This document shows, in pieces, positions 26,206 to 35,957 of a stretch of DNA of 64,000 nucleotides. Numbering within the stretch: the stretch's first letter is position 1; every line of letters begins with the position of its first letter. This DNA comes from Actinopolyspora alba. Lineage in GTDB: Bacteria; Actinomycetota; Actinomycetes; Mycobacteriales; Pseudonocardiaceae. The notes under the pieces were generated by a model. That model saw only the letters and a program-made list of their open reading frames with translations. It made no database searches and was not told the DNA's origin. The stretch spans positions 62,001-126,000 of the forward strand of contig NZ_FOMZ01000015.1 of the NCBI RefSeq assembly GCF_900112765.1, in the 5' to 3' direction. The position numbers were made by a program, and so were the translations under genes.

Positions 26206-26907
26206 TCAGACCGTCCTCGTGCTCGAGGGTTCGAGCGGCGTGGTGGACGGCGCGGGCGATGTGCTCTCCGGCGAACTTGCCGTCACCGTCGTATCGGTGG
26301 TCTCCTGAGTGCTTTCCGAGGCGCTGTTCGTGGTGCCTTCGTCGGGATTGCCTTCCGACTCAGTCTCGGAGCTGGTGGTCTCAGTCGGTTCCGTGGTGGG
26401 GTCTGTTGTGGGGTCGGTCTGCGTATCCGTGGGATCTGATGGCTGCGTGCTCGTGGGTTCGGTCTGCGTATCCGTGGGATCCTTGGGCTCGGTAGGCGAG
26501 GGCGCGGAATCGTCGTCGTGATTCTCCGTCGCCCCCGTGTTCGGATCCTGTTCAGAGGTATCTTCCCGACTGCCCGGGCGGTCCTCGCGTGATATGTCGC
26601 TCGACTCGTCCGCGGTTTCGCCACCCGCCGCGGGCACCCCGCCGTGGGGCGTTTCGGGGGAGCTGGAGCTCGGTTTCCGCGAGCTCGTAGTGCCCTCCCG
26701 CGAACCGGTGCTCTCGTAGCTCGTCGAGTTCGCCGCGCCACCGGTCGACTCGGGCAGCGAGGCTTCCCGCTGTTCCACGTTGCCCAGTGCGACGGCCGCC
26801 ATCGTCGAGAACGCGGTCGCGACCATCACCCCCGAACCGGCGAGTACCGCCAGGCGTTTCGACAGGGCGTTCCGGTCCTCGTGGAGTGGATCCATCGGGT
26901 TGCTCAC
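26206..26907 (-). CDS. Ser/Thr/Pro/Asp-rich membrane-anchored protein of unknown function
   Basis: A 233-residue protein with a short cytoplasmic start, one hydrophobic segment (about 18-42, KRLAVLAGSGVMVATAF) and then nearly 190 residues of low complexity rich in Ser, Thr, Pro, Glu and Asp. A unit reading DPTDTQT is repeated near 145-165, encoded by an exact 23-base DNA repeat. The tail resembles a flexible, possibly glycosylated wall-spanning stalk. No catalytic domain is visible and I do not recognise the family. The GTG start at 26907 has a GAGGACG nearby. It converges on the kinase gene. Confidence 0.65.
   Translation of the reverse strand: MSNPMDPLHEDRNALSKRLAVLAGSGVMVATAFSTMAAVALGNVEQREASLPESTGGAANSTSYESTGSREGTTSSRKPSSSSPETPHGGVPAAGGETADESSDISREDRPGSREDTSEQDPNTGATENHDDDSAPSPTEPKDPTDTQTEPTSTQPSDPTDTQTDPTTDPTTEPTETTSSETESEGNPDEGTTNSASESTQETTDTTVTASSPESTSPAPSTTPLEPSSTRTV
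26414..26481. repeat. Exact 23-bp direct repeat inside the Ser/Thr-rich gene
   Basis: The same 23 bases, starting TCGGTCTGCG, occur at 26414-26436 and 26459-26481 with a period of 45 bases. They encode the repeated DPTDTQT unit of the minus-strand protein and could expand or contract by recombination or slippage. Confidence 0.8.
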
Positions 26908-27149
26908 TCGTCCTCGCGTCCGTAGGTGGTTTCCCGGCGGGCGGGTGCCACGGTTCCCCGGTGACCGCGTGAGCCGTCGGGGTGGCCGCGTTCGTCCGGA
27001 TTACGGTAGCTATCCGGCACCCGTCCGCCGATGCCGGGGTGGGCCGCCGTCCGGCGCAGTCGCGATTCCCGCGTCGGCACCAGCGGAAGGCATCATCGGT
27101 ACCACTTCACACGACGAGAACGACTACGACAAGGAGCGGTTGCCCGGAC

Positions 27150-27443
27150 ATGTCGGAAGGAACCGAAGCCGAACCCAGCAGGTTGACCGCCTGGGTGCAC
27201 GGTCGCGTACAGGGAGTAGGGTTCCGGTGGTGGACACGGTCGCGTGCCCTGGAGCTGGGGCTGGCCGGTAGCGCGACGAATCTGCCGGGGGGCCGTGTCG
27301 AAGTGGTCGCCGAAGGACCCCGACACGCCTGCGAAAGATTGCTGGAACTCCTTCGATCGGGTGATACACCGGGAGTTGTCGAGCACGTCGCCGACCAGTG
27401 GGCACCACCACGTGGTGGACTCTCCGGGTTCGTCGAACGGTGA
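27150..27443 (+). CDS. acyP: Acylphosphatase
   Basis: A 97-residue acylphosphatase that hydrolyses carboxyl phosphates. The signature VHGRVQGVGFR (16-26) gives the catalytic arginine R26, and ATNLPGGRVEV gives N44. Length is that of the family. The ATG at 27150 begins MSEGTEAEPSRLTAWVHG; AAGGAG at 27131-27136 is somewhat far (13 bases). It directly precedes smc, as Rv2922A precedes smc in M. tuberculosis. Confidence 0.93.
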   Translation: MSEGTEAEPSRLTAWVHGRVQGVGFRWWTRSRALELGLAGSATNLPGGRVEVVAEGPRHACERLLELLRSGDTPGVVEHVADQWAPPRGGLSGFVER

Positions 27444-27564
27444 GTTCCGCGGGACTCGGTCCTCGGACCGGAGCGGTGCCGTCTGTCACGGCACCGGCGG
27501 TTTCTCCCGAGCGCCCCGGCAGTAGCGCACAGCCGTCATTTCGCGGGAAGGTCGTTGAGCAGCG

Positions 27565-30500
27565 GTGCATCTGAAGAGCCTGACGCTGAAGGGGTTCAAG
27601 TCCTTCGTGTCGACCACGACTCTGCGGTTCGAACCGGGAATCACGTGCGTGGTGGGGCCGAACGGCTCCGGCAAGTCCAATGTGCTCGACGCGCTGACCT
27701 GGGTCATGGGGGAGCAGGGCGCCAAGGCGCTGCGTGGCGGCAAGATGGAGGACGTCATCTTCGCCGGAACGTCGGGGCGGGCGCCGCTCGGGCGTGCCGA
27801 GGTCAATCTGACCATCGACAACGCCGACGGGGCGCTGCCGATCGACTACACCGAGGTGTCGATCACCCGCCGCATGTTCCGCGACGGTGCCAGCGAGTAC
27901 GAGCTCAACGGCAACGCCTGCAGGCTGCGCGACCTGCAGGAGCTGCTGTCCGACTCCGGGATCGGCCGGGAGATGCACGTCATCGTCGGCCAGGGGCAGC
28001 TCTCCAGCATCCTGCAGGCCAAGCCCGAGGAGCACCGCAGGCTCATCGAGGAGGCCGCGGGCGTGCTCAAACACCGCAAGCGCAAGGAGAAGGCGCTACG
28101 CAAGCTGGAGGCGATGCAGGCCAACCTGACCCGGTTGACCGATCTGACGGGCGAGCTCCGCAAGCAACTCAAACCGCTGGGCAAGCAGGCCGAGATCGCC
28201 CGAAGAGCCCAGACCATCCAGGCCGAGCTACGCGACGCGCGGTTGCGGCTGATCGCCGACGACCTGGTCACCGCTCGTTCCGAGCTCGAACGTGACGAAG
28301 CCAACGAGCAGGCCGCGCGAGACAAGCGGGCCGAGACGGAGAAGGCGCTGCAGCAGGCCCAGGAGCAGGAGAAGCAGCTGGGGGAGCAGGTCAGCGCCGA
28401 CGCTCCCCGGGTGGCACGTATCCAGGACACCTGGCACCGGCTCTCCGCGCTGCAGGAACGTCTCGGCGGCACGTTGCGGTTGGCGCAGGAACGGCACAAG
28501 CACCTCAGTGCCGAACCGGAGCAGCACCACTCGGAGCGCGACCCAGAGGAACTCGAGGCCGAGGCGGACGAAGCGGCAGAGCGAGAGGAGACCGCCAACG
28601 AGGAGGCCGAGCGCACCCGCGAGGCGCTCGCCGAGGTGGTCACGAGCCGTTCGGAAGCGGAGTCGGCGCTGCGGGAGGCGGAGAACGCCCACATGGCCGC
28701 GGTGCGTGCCATAGCCGACCGCCGAGAGGGAGCCGCGCGCCTCTCCGGCGAGGTCGAGTCGATGCGCAGCAAGGTCGCCGCCACCGATGAGGAGATCGAA
28801 CGGTTGACGGCCTCGACCACCGAGGCCGAGCGGCGCGCCGCCGAGGCACAGCAGGCCTACGAGGAGGCGGCCGCGGCCGACGACACCGAGCACGGTGACG
28901 ACGACGGCGTCGAACAGCGGTGTGCCAACGCCGCCGAGGCGAGGGACGCGGCCAAGCGCCGGGTGGACGAACTCGTCGAGGCCGAGCGGTCCGCCGAACG
29001 TGAGACGGCTTCCTGGCAGGCCCGGGTGGAGGCGCTGTCGATGGGGCTGGACCGCAAGGACGGCGCGGCCGCGTTGCTGGCCTCGGGCGAACGCGTTCCC
29101 GGACTGCTCGGATCGATCTCCGCCCTGCTGAGCGTGGAACCCGGTGCGGAGTCCGCGCTGACGGCGGCGCTGGGGACGGCCGCCGAAGCGGTGGCGGTGC
29201 GCGGGGTCACCGACGCTGCCACCGCGCTGCGAGTGCTCAAGGAGGACGAGGCGGGCAGCAGTGGCCTGCTCGTCGGTGCCGCCGCTCCACCCGACCGAAC
29301 CTCCTGGCCGCAACTGGACGGTTCGGCGCGTTGGGCGGTGGACCTGCTGCGGGCCCCCGACGAGCTTCTGCCCGCCCTGACGGTGCTGCTCGACCGGATC
29401 GCGGTGGTCGAGGACCTGGACAGCGCGGAACGGCTGCTGGAGCGGCACCCCGAGGTGCGGGCGGTCACTTCGCAGGGTGACCTGCTCGGCACCAGCTGGT
29501 CCTCCGGTGGCTCGTCGGCCTCGGACAACCGGAGCCCCATCGAGGTGCGGGCCGCCGTGGACGAGGCCGAGTCCGAGCTAGCCGAGGCACGGCGCGCGGT
29601 GGAACGGCACGGCGCCGCTCTGGAAGGGGCGCGCTCCGAGCTGGAGTCACGCGAAGCCGAGGTCAACACCGCGCGGGAACAGCGCAACGAACTCCGGGTG
29701 CGGCACGCACGCAGTTCCGAGCGGGTGGCAAGTCTGCTCGACGCCGCCCGGTCCGCGGCCGCGGAGGTGGAACGGCTGCGTACCCAGCGCGGTGACGTGG
29801 AGCGTTCGCGGCAGGAGGCGGTTGACAAGCTCGCCGAGCTCCAGGAGCGACTGGAGGTGGTGCAGTCCGAACAGCTCGACGAGCAGGAGCCCGACACCAC
29901 GGAACGGGACCGGCTGGCTTCCGAACTGGACGATCTGCGGCAGCGGGAGATGGACGCCAGGCTCGCCGTGCGCAGCGCCGAGGAGCGCGCACGCGCGCTG
30001 CAGGGCAAAGCCGAACAGCTGCGTCGTTCCGCCAGGCAGGAGCGGCAGCAGCGTGAGCGCGCCGAGCAGGCACGACTGGCCAGGCAGCGTGGTGCACGGG
30101 TCGCCGAGACCGTGATCGAGGGCTGTCGCACCGCGTTGCAGCGCATCGAGCTGTCACTGCGGTCGGCCGGTGAGCAGCGTGACGAGCTGCAACAGCGCCA
30201 CTCCGAGAACGAGAGCCGGTTGCAGACTGTGCGCAACCAGGTGCGCGAGCTCTCCGGGGAGCTGGAGAAGCTCACCGACGCGGTGCACCGCGACGAGGTG
30301 GCCCGTGCCGAGCAGCGATTGCGGATCGAACAGCTCGAAACGAAGATCGTCGAGGACTTCGGTGTGGGGCTGGACGATCTGGTTCAGGAGTACGGGCCCG
30401 ACGTCGCGGTCCCACCGAGCCCGACGGAGATGTCGGAGTACGAGGCGGCCAAGGAACGCGGTGAGCAGGTCAGCAAGCCGCCCTCGCTGCCCTACGACCG

Positions 30501-31236
30501 GGACACCCAGCAGCGTCGGGCGGACCGCGCGGAGAAGGATCTGGCCGCGTTGGGCAAGGTCAATCCGCTGGCGCTGGAGGAGTACGCCGCCCTGGAGGAG
30601 CGTTACAAGTACCTCTCGGGGCAGTTGGAGGACCTCAAGGCCACCCGCAAGGACCTGCTCGACGTGGTCAAGGAGGTCGACGAGAAGATCCTGGAGGTCT
30701 TCTCGACCGCGTTCGACGACGTCGCGGCCGAGTTCGAGAAGGTCTTCTCGGTCCTTTTCCCGGGTGGTTCCGGCAAGCTCGTGCTCACCGACCCCGAGGA
30801 CATGCTCACCACCGGCGTCGAGGTGGAGGCGAGGCCGCCGGGCAAGAAGGTCAAGCGGCTGTCCCTGCTCTCGGGTGGGGAGAAGTCGCTGACCGCCGTG
30901 GCGATGCTGGTGGCGATCTTCCGTGCTCGCCCCTCCCCGTTCTACGTGCTCGACGAGGTGGAGGCCGCGCTGGACGAGACGAACCTGCGGCGACTGATCG
31001 GGCTGCTCGATCAACTCCGGGCGAACTCGCAGTTGATAATCATCACGCACCAGAAACCCACCATGGAGATCGCCGACGCCCTGTACGGGGTGAGCATGCG
31101 CGGCGACGGGATCACCACCGTGATCTCGCAACGACTGGCCTCGGGCAACGACGAACCCGTCGAGACGACCGAGCCCGGGGAGAAGGCCGAACCCGCGCAC
31201 GCTCCTACGGCGGCCGGAGGAGAGGCGAGTTCCTGA
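27565..31236 (+). CDS. smc: Chromosome segregation protein SMC
   Basis: A 1223-residue SMC ATPase that compacts and segregates the chromosome with ScpA/ScpB. The N-terminal head has MHLKSLTLKGFKSF and Walker A GPNGSGKS (31-38). Two long coiled coils (about 170-500 and 670-1000) surround the hinge (about 505-660), and the C-terminal head has the ABC signature LLSGGEKSLTA and Walker B FYVLDEVEAALDE. A short tail rich in Glu and Pro follows. The GTG at 27565 gives the standard SMC start. It lies 121 bases after acyP. Confidence 0.97.
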   Translation: MHLKSLTLKGFKSFVSTTTLRFEPGITCVVGPNGSGKSNVLDALTWVMGEQGAKALRGGKMEDVIFAGTSGRAPLGRAEVNLTIDNADGALPIDYTEVSITRRMFRDGASEYELNGNACRLRDLQELLSDSGIGREMHVIVGQGQLSSILQAKPEEHRRLIEEAAGVLKHRKRKEKALRKLEAMQANLTRLTDLTGELRKQLKPLGKQAEIARRAQTIQAELRDARLRLIADDLVTARSELERDEANEQAARDKRAETEKALQQAQEQEKQLGEQVSADAPRVARIQDTWHRLSALQERLGGTLRLAQERHKHLSAEPEQHHSERDPEELEAEADEAAEREETANEEAERTREALAEVVTSRSEAESALREAENAHMAAVRAIADRREGAARLSGEVESMRSKVAATDEEIERLTASTTEAERRAAEAQQAYEEAAAADDTEHGDDDGVEQRCANAAEARDAAKRRVDELVEAERSAERETASWQARVEALSMGLDRKDGAAALLASGERVPGLLGSISALLSVEPGAESALTAALGTAAEAVAVRGVTDAATALRVLKEDEAGSSGLLVGAAAPPDRTSWPQLDGSARWAVDLLRAPDELLPALTVLLDRIAVVEDLDSAERLLERHPEVRAVTSQGDLLGTSWSSGGSSASDNRSPIEVRAAVDEAESELAEARRAVERHGAALEGARSELESREAEVNTAREQRNELRVRHARSSERVASLLDAARSAAAEVERLRTQRGDVERSRQEAVDKLAELQERLEVVQSEQLDEQEPDTTERDRLASELDDLRQREMDARLAVRSAEERARALQGKAEQLRRSARQERQQRERAEQARLARQRGARVAETVIEGCRTALQRIELSLRSAGEQRDELQQRHSENESRLQTVRNQVRELSGELEKLTDAVHRDEVARAEQRLRIEQLETKIVEDFGVGLDDLVQEYGPDVAVPPSPTEMSEYEAAKERGEQVSKPPSLPYDRDTQQRRADRAEKDLAALGKVNPLALEEYAALEERYKYLSGQLEDLKATRKDLLDVVKEVDEKILEVFSTAFDDVAAEFEKVFSVLFPGGSGKLVLTDPEDMLTTGVEVEARPPGKKVKRLSLLSGGEKSLTAVAMLVAIFRARPSPFYVLDEVEAALDETNLRRLIGLLDQLRANSQLIIITHQKPTMEIADALYGVSMRGDGITTVISQRLASGNDEPVETTEPGEKAEPAHAPTAAGGEASS

Positions 31237-31282
31237 CGGCGCGGCGGGTTTCGACGGGAGCACTCCCGCGCACCGGACGTGA

Positions 31283-31305
31283 CACCGTGCGGCATGAGCA
31301 CGGTG
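31283..31305. terminator. Hairpin between convergent smc and symporter genes
   Basis: CACCGTGC (31283-31290) pairs with GCACGGTG (31298-31305) around a seven-base loop, 46 bases after the smc stop. No T-run follows, so this is a position-based call. Confidence 0.45.
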
Positions 31306-31345
31306 CCGTCGGTGCGGGTGCGCCGCCGGGGCCGCTACCGGGGAC

Positions 31346-32860
31346 TCAACCCGTCTCGGACAGCTCGGACTCGCGTGCGGCTCCTTCCTGCCGCGGGCGG
31401 TGCCGCAGCGACAGCACACCACCCACGAGCAGCGTGATCATCACGCCGATCGGTGCGTACCAGGGAAACGCCAACGGCGCGTGACCTCCCCGCCCGTCCG
31501 GAAAGGCCGCGCCGAACGCCAGCCAGAGCACCCCGAGCAGTGTGCAGCAGAACGCCACCACCGCGTCCGGTTGCCGCGCACGCCGCACCAGCAGTCCCAG
31601 CAGAAAGGCCCCCAGCAGGGCCCCGTAGGTGTAGGACGCGATTCCGAGTCCCACCTCGACCACCGGGTTGTCGGTACTGGTGAACAGTGTGGCGAACACG
31701 ACGAACACCAGCGCCCACCCGACCGTGACCGCCCGAGCCAGTCGCAGCAGTGCCCGCTCGTCGTGGACCTTGCCGCTCAGCCGCTGATACAGGTCGCTGA
31801 CGGTCGAGGTGGCCAGCGAGTTCAACGAGGAGGACAGCGTACTCATGGCGGCCGCGATGATTCCCGCGATCAACAGCCCCGAAAGGCCGGGCGGAAGCTG
31901 GTTCACGATGAACCGTGGGAACAGGGCGTCACCGCTGCTCAGGCCCAACCGCTCGGGACTGGCACCCGCGAAGAACGCCCACAGCATCGAACCGATACCC
32001 AGAAACAGCGCGAACTGCAGCAGCACGAGCAGGCCACTGGTGATCACCGCGCGTTGACTGTCGGCGAGGGTGCGGCAGGCCAGCAGTCGTTGCACCATCA
32101 ACTGGTCGGCACCGTGCGAGGCCATCGCGAACACCGCTCCGCCGAACAGGGCCGTGACGAAGGAGTACTGACTCGTCAGTACCGGGGAGCTCAGGTCGAA
32201 CAGCTCGAACTTGCCCGCCCGCAGCGCCTGATCGAACCAGTCACCGGGCAGCTTGCTCAGCAGGATGATCCCCGCGAGCACCGAGCCGCCCACGTAGACA
32301 CCCAACTGCACCACGTCGACCCAGACGACGGCCCGGATGCCCCCGAAGTAGGTGTAGATCACCGTCAGCGCCGAGAGGCCCAGGACGATCTGCCAGTAGC
32401 TCGCGGCGACGCCGAACGAGGCCAGCATCACCTTCACCGGGATGGCCGTGGCGAACAGCCGCAGTCCGTCCGCCAGCAACCTGGTGATCGAGAAGGTCAC
32501 CGAGGCGGTGCCCTGCATCCCGCGTCCGAAGCGTTGCCCCAGGAACGCGTAGGCGCTGACCAGTTCGCCGGTGTAGTAGCGGGGCAGCAGCACGAAAGCC
32601 ACGATCGTCCTGCCGATCAGGTACCCGATGGCCAGCTGCAGGTAGGTGAACGAGCCCAGATAGGCCACGGTGGGAACGCTGATCACGGTCAGCGTGGAGG
32701 TCTCGGTGGCCACCACCGAGAAGCAGACCGCCCACCAGGGCAGATCACGTCCGCCCAGGAAGTAGTCACCGGTGCCGCGCTGCCTGCCCGCCAGCAGAAT
32801 CCCGAGGGCGGGCATCGCCAGCAGGTAGACGCCGATCACTGCCAGGTCGATGATGCGCAT
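31346..32860 (-). CDS. Sodium:solute symporter (SSS family)
   Basis: A 504-residue transporter with about 13 membrane helices. The start MRIIDLAVIGVYLLAMPALGI, the region GGRDLPWWAVCFSVVATETS and the sodium-site segment AAAMSTLSSSLNSLATSTV (about 335-353) are typical of the SSS fold. Family members import sugars, sialic acids, vitamins or amino acids with Na+. Its ATG lies inside the 3' end of anmK (25-base overlap), so both are translated from one message. This context suggests import of a muropeptide sugar such as anhydro-N-acetylmuramic acid, which is inference. GGGAGAG before the ATG is a good ribosome binding site. Confidence 0.88.
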   Translation of the reverse strand: MRIIDLAVIGVYLLAMPALGILLAGRQRGTGDYFLGGRDLPWWAVCFSVVATETSTLTVISVPTVAYLGSFTYLQLAIGYLIGRTIVAFVLLPRYYTGELVSAYAFLGQRFGRGMQGTASVTFSITRLLADGLRLFATAIPVKVMLASFGVAASYWQIVLGLSALTVIYTYFGGIRAVVWVDVVQLGVYVGGSVLAGIILLSKLPGDWFDQALRAGKFELFDLSSPVLTSQYSFVTALFGGAVFAMASHGADQLMVQRLLACRTLADSQRAVITSGLLVLLQFALFLGIGSMLWAFFAGASPERLGLSSGDALFPRFIVNQLPPGLSGLLIAGIIAAAMSTLSSSLNSLATSTVSDLYQRLSGKVHDERALLRLARAVTVGWALVFVVFATLFTSTDNPVVEVGLGIASYTYGALLGAFLLGLLVRRARQPDAVVAFCCTLLGVLWLAFGAAFPDGRGGHAPLAFPWYAPIGVMITLLVGGVLSLRHRPRQEGAARESELSETG

Positions 32861-34116
32861 GTGCTCTCCCGGTCGGAGGTGTGGAACGCGCTCGGCGTCG
32901 ATATCCGGAGTGCGGTCACCGGTGTCCCGACGGGGTCGGGTGGCGACAACGGCCGGTTTCCCGGGGTGAGGGTGCCCAGCACGCGGGGTCCCTCGGCTCC
33001 GGTGCAGGACGCGATGTTGCCCGCGATCCCGTGCATCCCGAGAAAACCGAGCAGCGCGGCCAGGAACGCCTCCTTACCGTCGGGAGGTATCCCGTGTTGC
33101 CCGCTGGTGTTCAGCTCGGCGCCGTGCCTGCCGAGCTCGCGTCGCAGTCCGGACATCAGTACCGGATTCGCCACTCCACCGCCCGAGGCGATCACCAGGC
33201 CCGCTTCGTGCGCGGCACACGCCTCGGTCACCGTGCGGACCGTGAGCTCGGTGACGGTGCGCAGCAGGTCCGGCGCGGAGACCTCCGGTACCGCTTCCAG
33301 CGCGGTTCGCAGATATCCGACCCCGAAGCGCTCCTTGCCGGTCGTCTTCGGTGGGCGGAGGTGAAAGTAGTCGTCGGTCAGCAGCCTTTGCAGCAGATCC
33401 GGCCGAATTCGGCCGCGCGCGGCCAACGTGCCGTCGGTGTCGCGCTCCTCCTCGGTGCCGACCAGTTCGGCGGCCGCGTCGATCAGCGCGTTTCCCGGCC
33501 CCGTGTCGTAGGCGAGCGGATCTCCTTCGCCCACCACCGTGATGTTGGCGATACCGCCCAGGTTCAGTGCCAGCACGCGGCCCGGTGCCGGGGTGTCCCC
33601 CAAGGGAGTGAAGAGGCCCGCGAGCCAGAGCACATCGAGTACCGGTGCCAACGGCGCACCCTGCCCACCCGCGGCCACGTCCCTGCTGCGCGGGTCGGCG
33701 AGCACGGGAAGCCCGGTGGCTTCCGCGATCCGGGCGGAGCCGCCCAGCTGCAGCGTTCCCAGCGTTCGGCCCCGCGCCGTCTCGTGCCGGACGGTCTGCC
33801 CGAGCGAGCCGATCAGATCCGCGCGTCCACCGGCCAGCTGTTCGACGCCGTACCTCGCGGCCGTGGCGAACACCCGGCCGGTCTCGGTCTCCAGCCGGCA
33901 CCACGCGGACGGTCCCTTGTCCTCCGAGCGAGTCAGCGACACGAGCTCCCGACGCAGCGCTTCGGGGTAGGGAAACGAGCTGTAGCCCAGCGGAAGCGAC
34001 TCGATCACCCCCGCCCGCAGTCGAAATTCGACAGCGGCGACGTCCACCCCGTCCATCGAGGTTCCCGAAAGCAGCCCGATCACCCGCCACGGCTCCATCC
34101 TGGTGGTGTAGGTCAC
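32836..34116 (-). CDS. anmK: 1,6-anhydro-N-acetylmuramic acid kinase
   Basis: A 426-residue AnmK, which opens the anhydro ring and phosphorylates anhMurNAc to MurNAc-6-phosphate during cell-wall recycling. The ATP motif GLLSGTSMDGVDVA (14-27), LGQTVRH, NLGGIANITVV, AYDTGPGNALID and ASGGGVANP follow the family order. The C-terminus has about 40 extra residues beyond the usual end near TPG, the last ones overlapping the symporter start. The GTG at 34116 is the longest option; an ATG at 34098 would begin MEPWRVIGLLSG and is equally plausible. It forms a two-gene unit with the symporter. Confidence 0.92.
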   Translation of the reverse strand: MTYTTRMEPWRVIGLLSGTSMDGVDVAAVEFRLRAGVIESLPLGYSSFPYPEALRRELVSLTRSEDKGPSAWCRLETETGRVFATAARYGVEQLAGGRADLIGSLGQTVRHETARGRTLGTLQLGGSARIAEATGLPVLADPRSRDVAAGGQGAPLAPVLDVLWLAGLFTPLGDTPAPGRVLALNLGGIANITVVGEGDPLAYDTGPGNALIDAAAELVGTEEERDTDGTLAARGRIRPDLLQRLLTDDYFHLRPPKTTGKERFGVGYLRTALEAVPEVSAPDLLRTVTELTVRTVTEACAAHEAGLVIASGGGVANPVLMSGLRRELGRHGAELNTSGQHGIPPDGKEAFLAALLGFLGMHGIAGNIASCTGAEGPRVLGTLTPGNRPLSPPDPVGTPVTALRISTPSAFHTSDRESTCASSTWQ

Positions 34117-34211
34117 TTCGGGTGGTAGTGCAAGCGCGACACGGGTTCCCGGGCGAACCCGCCGTGCGGGTCGCGTCCGGCGGTGCGCTCCTCGGGTGCG
34201 ACGATGGACGT

Positions 34212-35762
34212 GTGTCCACCACGAATGTGATCCTGATCATCGTTGCCGCACTGGTGGTGCTGGCCGTACTCGTCGGCACGGGCATTCTGCTCGCTCGGCG
34301 CAGGCGGGTCAGCCTCGCTCAACAGGAGCGGGAGGATACGTCCGCGGGCCAGGGTGGTTATCGCGCGGGCAGTGGAATCAGCCTCTCCAGTGGCGGCACG
34401 ACGACCGCACCCGAGCATCCCGTCGAGGAACGAACCGAGACGCAGGGGCAACCGGGTGTCGGTGACGACGCCGCGGTTCCCAGGGACAGCCAACGGCGCG
34501 GCATGGTCGATGTGCCGCTGCCGAGTTCCTCCGAGGTCGATGACACCACGGTCGGAACCGACGACGACACCGCGACGACCACCGGAGAGCCCCCCGCCGC
34601 TGATTCCGCCACGGCTCCCGCCGTTCCGGAGCAGCCGTCCCCCGCCGAGTCGGAGTCGGTCGCGGAGACCGACACGTCGTCCCGGCGGAAGGAGGACTCC
34701 GAGTCCACCGCTTCCGGCGGAGCCACCGGCACGGTGCCTCCCGAAACCCCCGAACGGACCGAGGGTGTTGTCGAGGAGGCCGGTGCTGAGCCGGGCACGG
34801 CCGCCGATACCGAGGTCGAACCGATCGAACCGTCCACCGGCAGGTTGGAGCGGTTGCGCGGCAGGCTCTCGCGTTCGCGGTCGATGTTCGGGCAGAGCGT
34901 GCTCGGACTGCTCGGTGCCGGTGACCTCGACGAGGACTCCTGGGAGGAGATCGAGGACACCCTGCTGATGGCCGACCTCGGTGCCACTACGGCCTCGGAG
35001 ATAATCGAGTGGCTGCGCACCGAGGTGGCTGCTCGCGGCGTGCGTACTCCCGAGCAGGCCAGGGCGTTGTTGCGCGAGGTGCTGGTGGACGCGTTGGCCA
35101 CCACGCAGTCCCGCGCGGTCCAGGCGTTGCCGCACGGGGATCCGGCGGACGGCGGCAAGCCCGCGGTGGCGCTGGTCGTCGGGGTCAACGGAACCGGTAA
35201 GACGACCACAACCGGGAAGCTCGCTCGCGTGCTGGTCGCGGACGGGCGCACGGTGCTGCTCGGCGCCGCCGACACCTTCCGCGCCGCCGCCGTGGAACAG
35301 CTCGGAACGTGGGGGGAACGCGTCGGGGCCGAGGTGGTCCGGGGTGATGAGGGAGCCGATCCGGCGAGCGTGGCGTTCGAGTCGGTGCAGCGCGGTGCCG
35401 ATTCCGGTGTCGACGCCATCCTCGTCGACACCGCGGGCAGGCTGCACACCAAGACCGGCCTGATGGACGAGCTCGGCAAGGTCAAGCGCGTGGTCGGCAA
35501 GCGTGCGCAGGTCGACGAGGTGCTGCTGGTGCTCGACGCCACGACCGGTCAGAACGGGCTCGCCCAGGCGAGGGTGTTCGCCGATGTCGTCGACGTCACG
35601 GGGATCGTGCTCACCAAACTCGACGGGACCGCCAAGGGTGGGATCGTCTTCCAGGTGCAGCGCGAGCTCGGCGTGCCGGTCAAACTGGTCGGACTGGGGG
35701 AGGGTGCCGACGATCTCGCCCCGTTCGAGCCGGAGGCGTTCGTCGACGCGCTGCTCGGCTGA
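34212..35762 (+). CDS. ftsY: Signal recognition particle receptor FtsY
   Basis: A 516-residue SRP receptor GTPase. Actinobacterial features are an N-terminal membrane helix (about 6-28, VILIIVAALVVLAVLVG) and a linker of about 170 residues rich in Ser, Thr, Glu and Asp (40-205). The NG domain follows: helical N region from about 215, P-loop GVNGTGKTTTTGKLA near 322-336, AADTFRAAAVEQL, DTAGRLHTKTGLMDEL and LTKLDGTAKGG. The GTG at 34212 starts directly at the membrane helix; the frame stays open upstream without meaning. It precedes amtB-glnB, as in M. tuberculosis. Confidence 0.95.
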   Translation: MSTTNVILIIVAALVVLAVLVGTGILLARRRRVSLAQQEREDTSAGQGGYRAGSGISLSSGGTTTAPEHPVEERTETQGQPGVGDDAAVPRDSQRRGMVDVPLPSSSEVDDTTVGTDDDTATTTGEPPAADSATAPAVPEQPSPAESESVAETDTSSRRKEDSESTASGGATGTVPPETPERTEGVVEEAGAEPGTAADTEVEPIEPSTGRLERLRGRLSRSRSMFGQSVLGLLGAGDLDEDSWEEIEDTLLMADLGATTASEIIEWLRTEVAARGVRTPEQARALLREVLVDALATTQSRAVQALPHGDPADGGKPAVALVVGVNGTGKTTTTGKLARVLVADGRTVLLGAADTFRAAAVEQLGTWGERVGAEVVRGDEGADPASVAFESVQRGADSGVDAILVDTAGRLHTKTGLMDELGKVKRVVGKRAQVDEVLLVLDATTGQNGLAQARVFADVVDVTGIVLTKLDGTAKGGIVFQVQRELGVPVKLVGLGEGADDLAPFEPEAFVDALLG

Positions 35763-35957
35763 CCGGTGGTCTCGCTGACCGGTGGTCTCGCGACCGGGGT
35801 TCTCCGGACCGTTAACACGCCGGTGATTCCGCCAACCGGGACGTAACAGTCAACGGCGTGGATTTCATCCACGCGACACGACGAGAACGTCATCGGGAAA
35901 CACACGTTGCCGAGTATTCGGACTCAAGTTGGAGCGCCGGATCGTACGGGAGGCGAC

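Noticed and set aside
31400-33364. Plus-strand open frame of 654 codons across the symporter and anmK
   Set aside because: The translation is low-complexity Gln/Arg/His-rich, typical of an antisense frame; the minus strand encodes two clear proteins.
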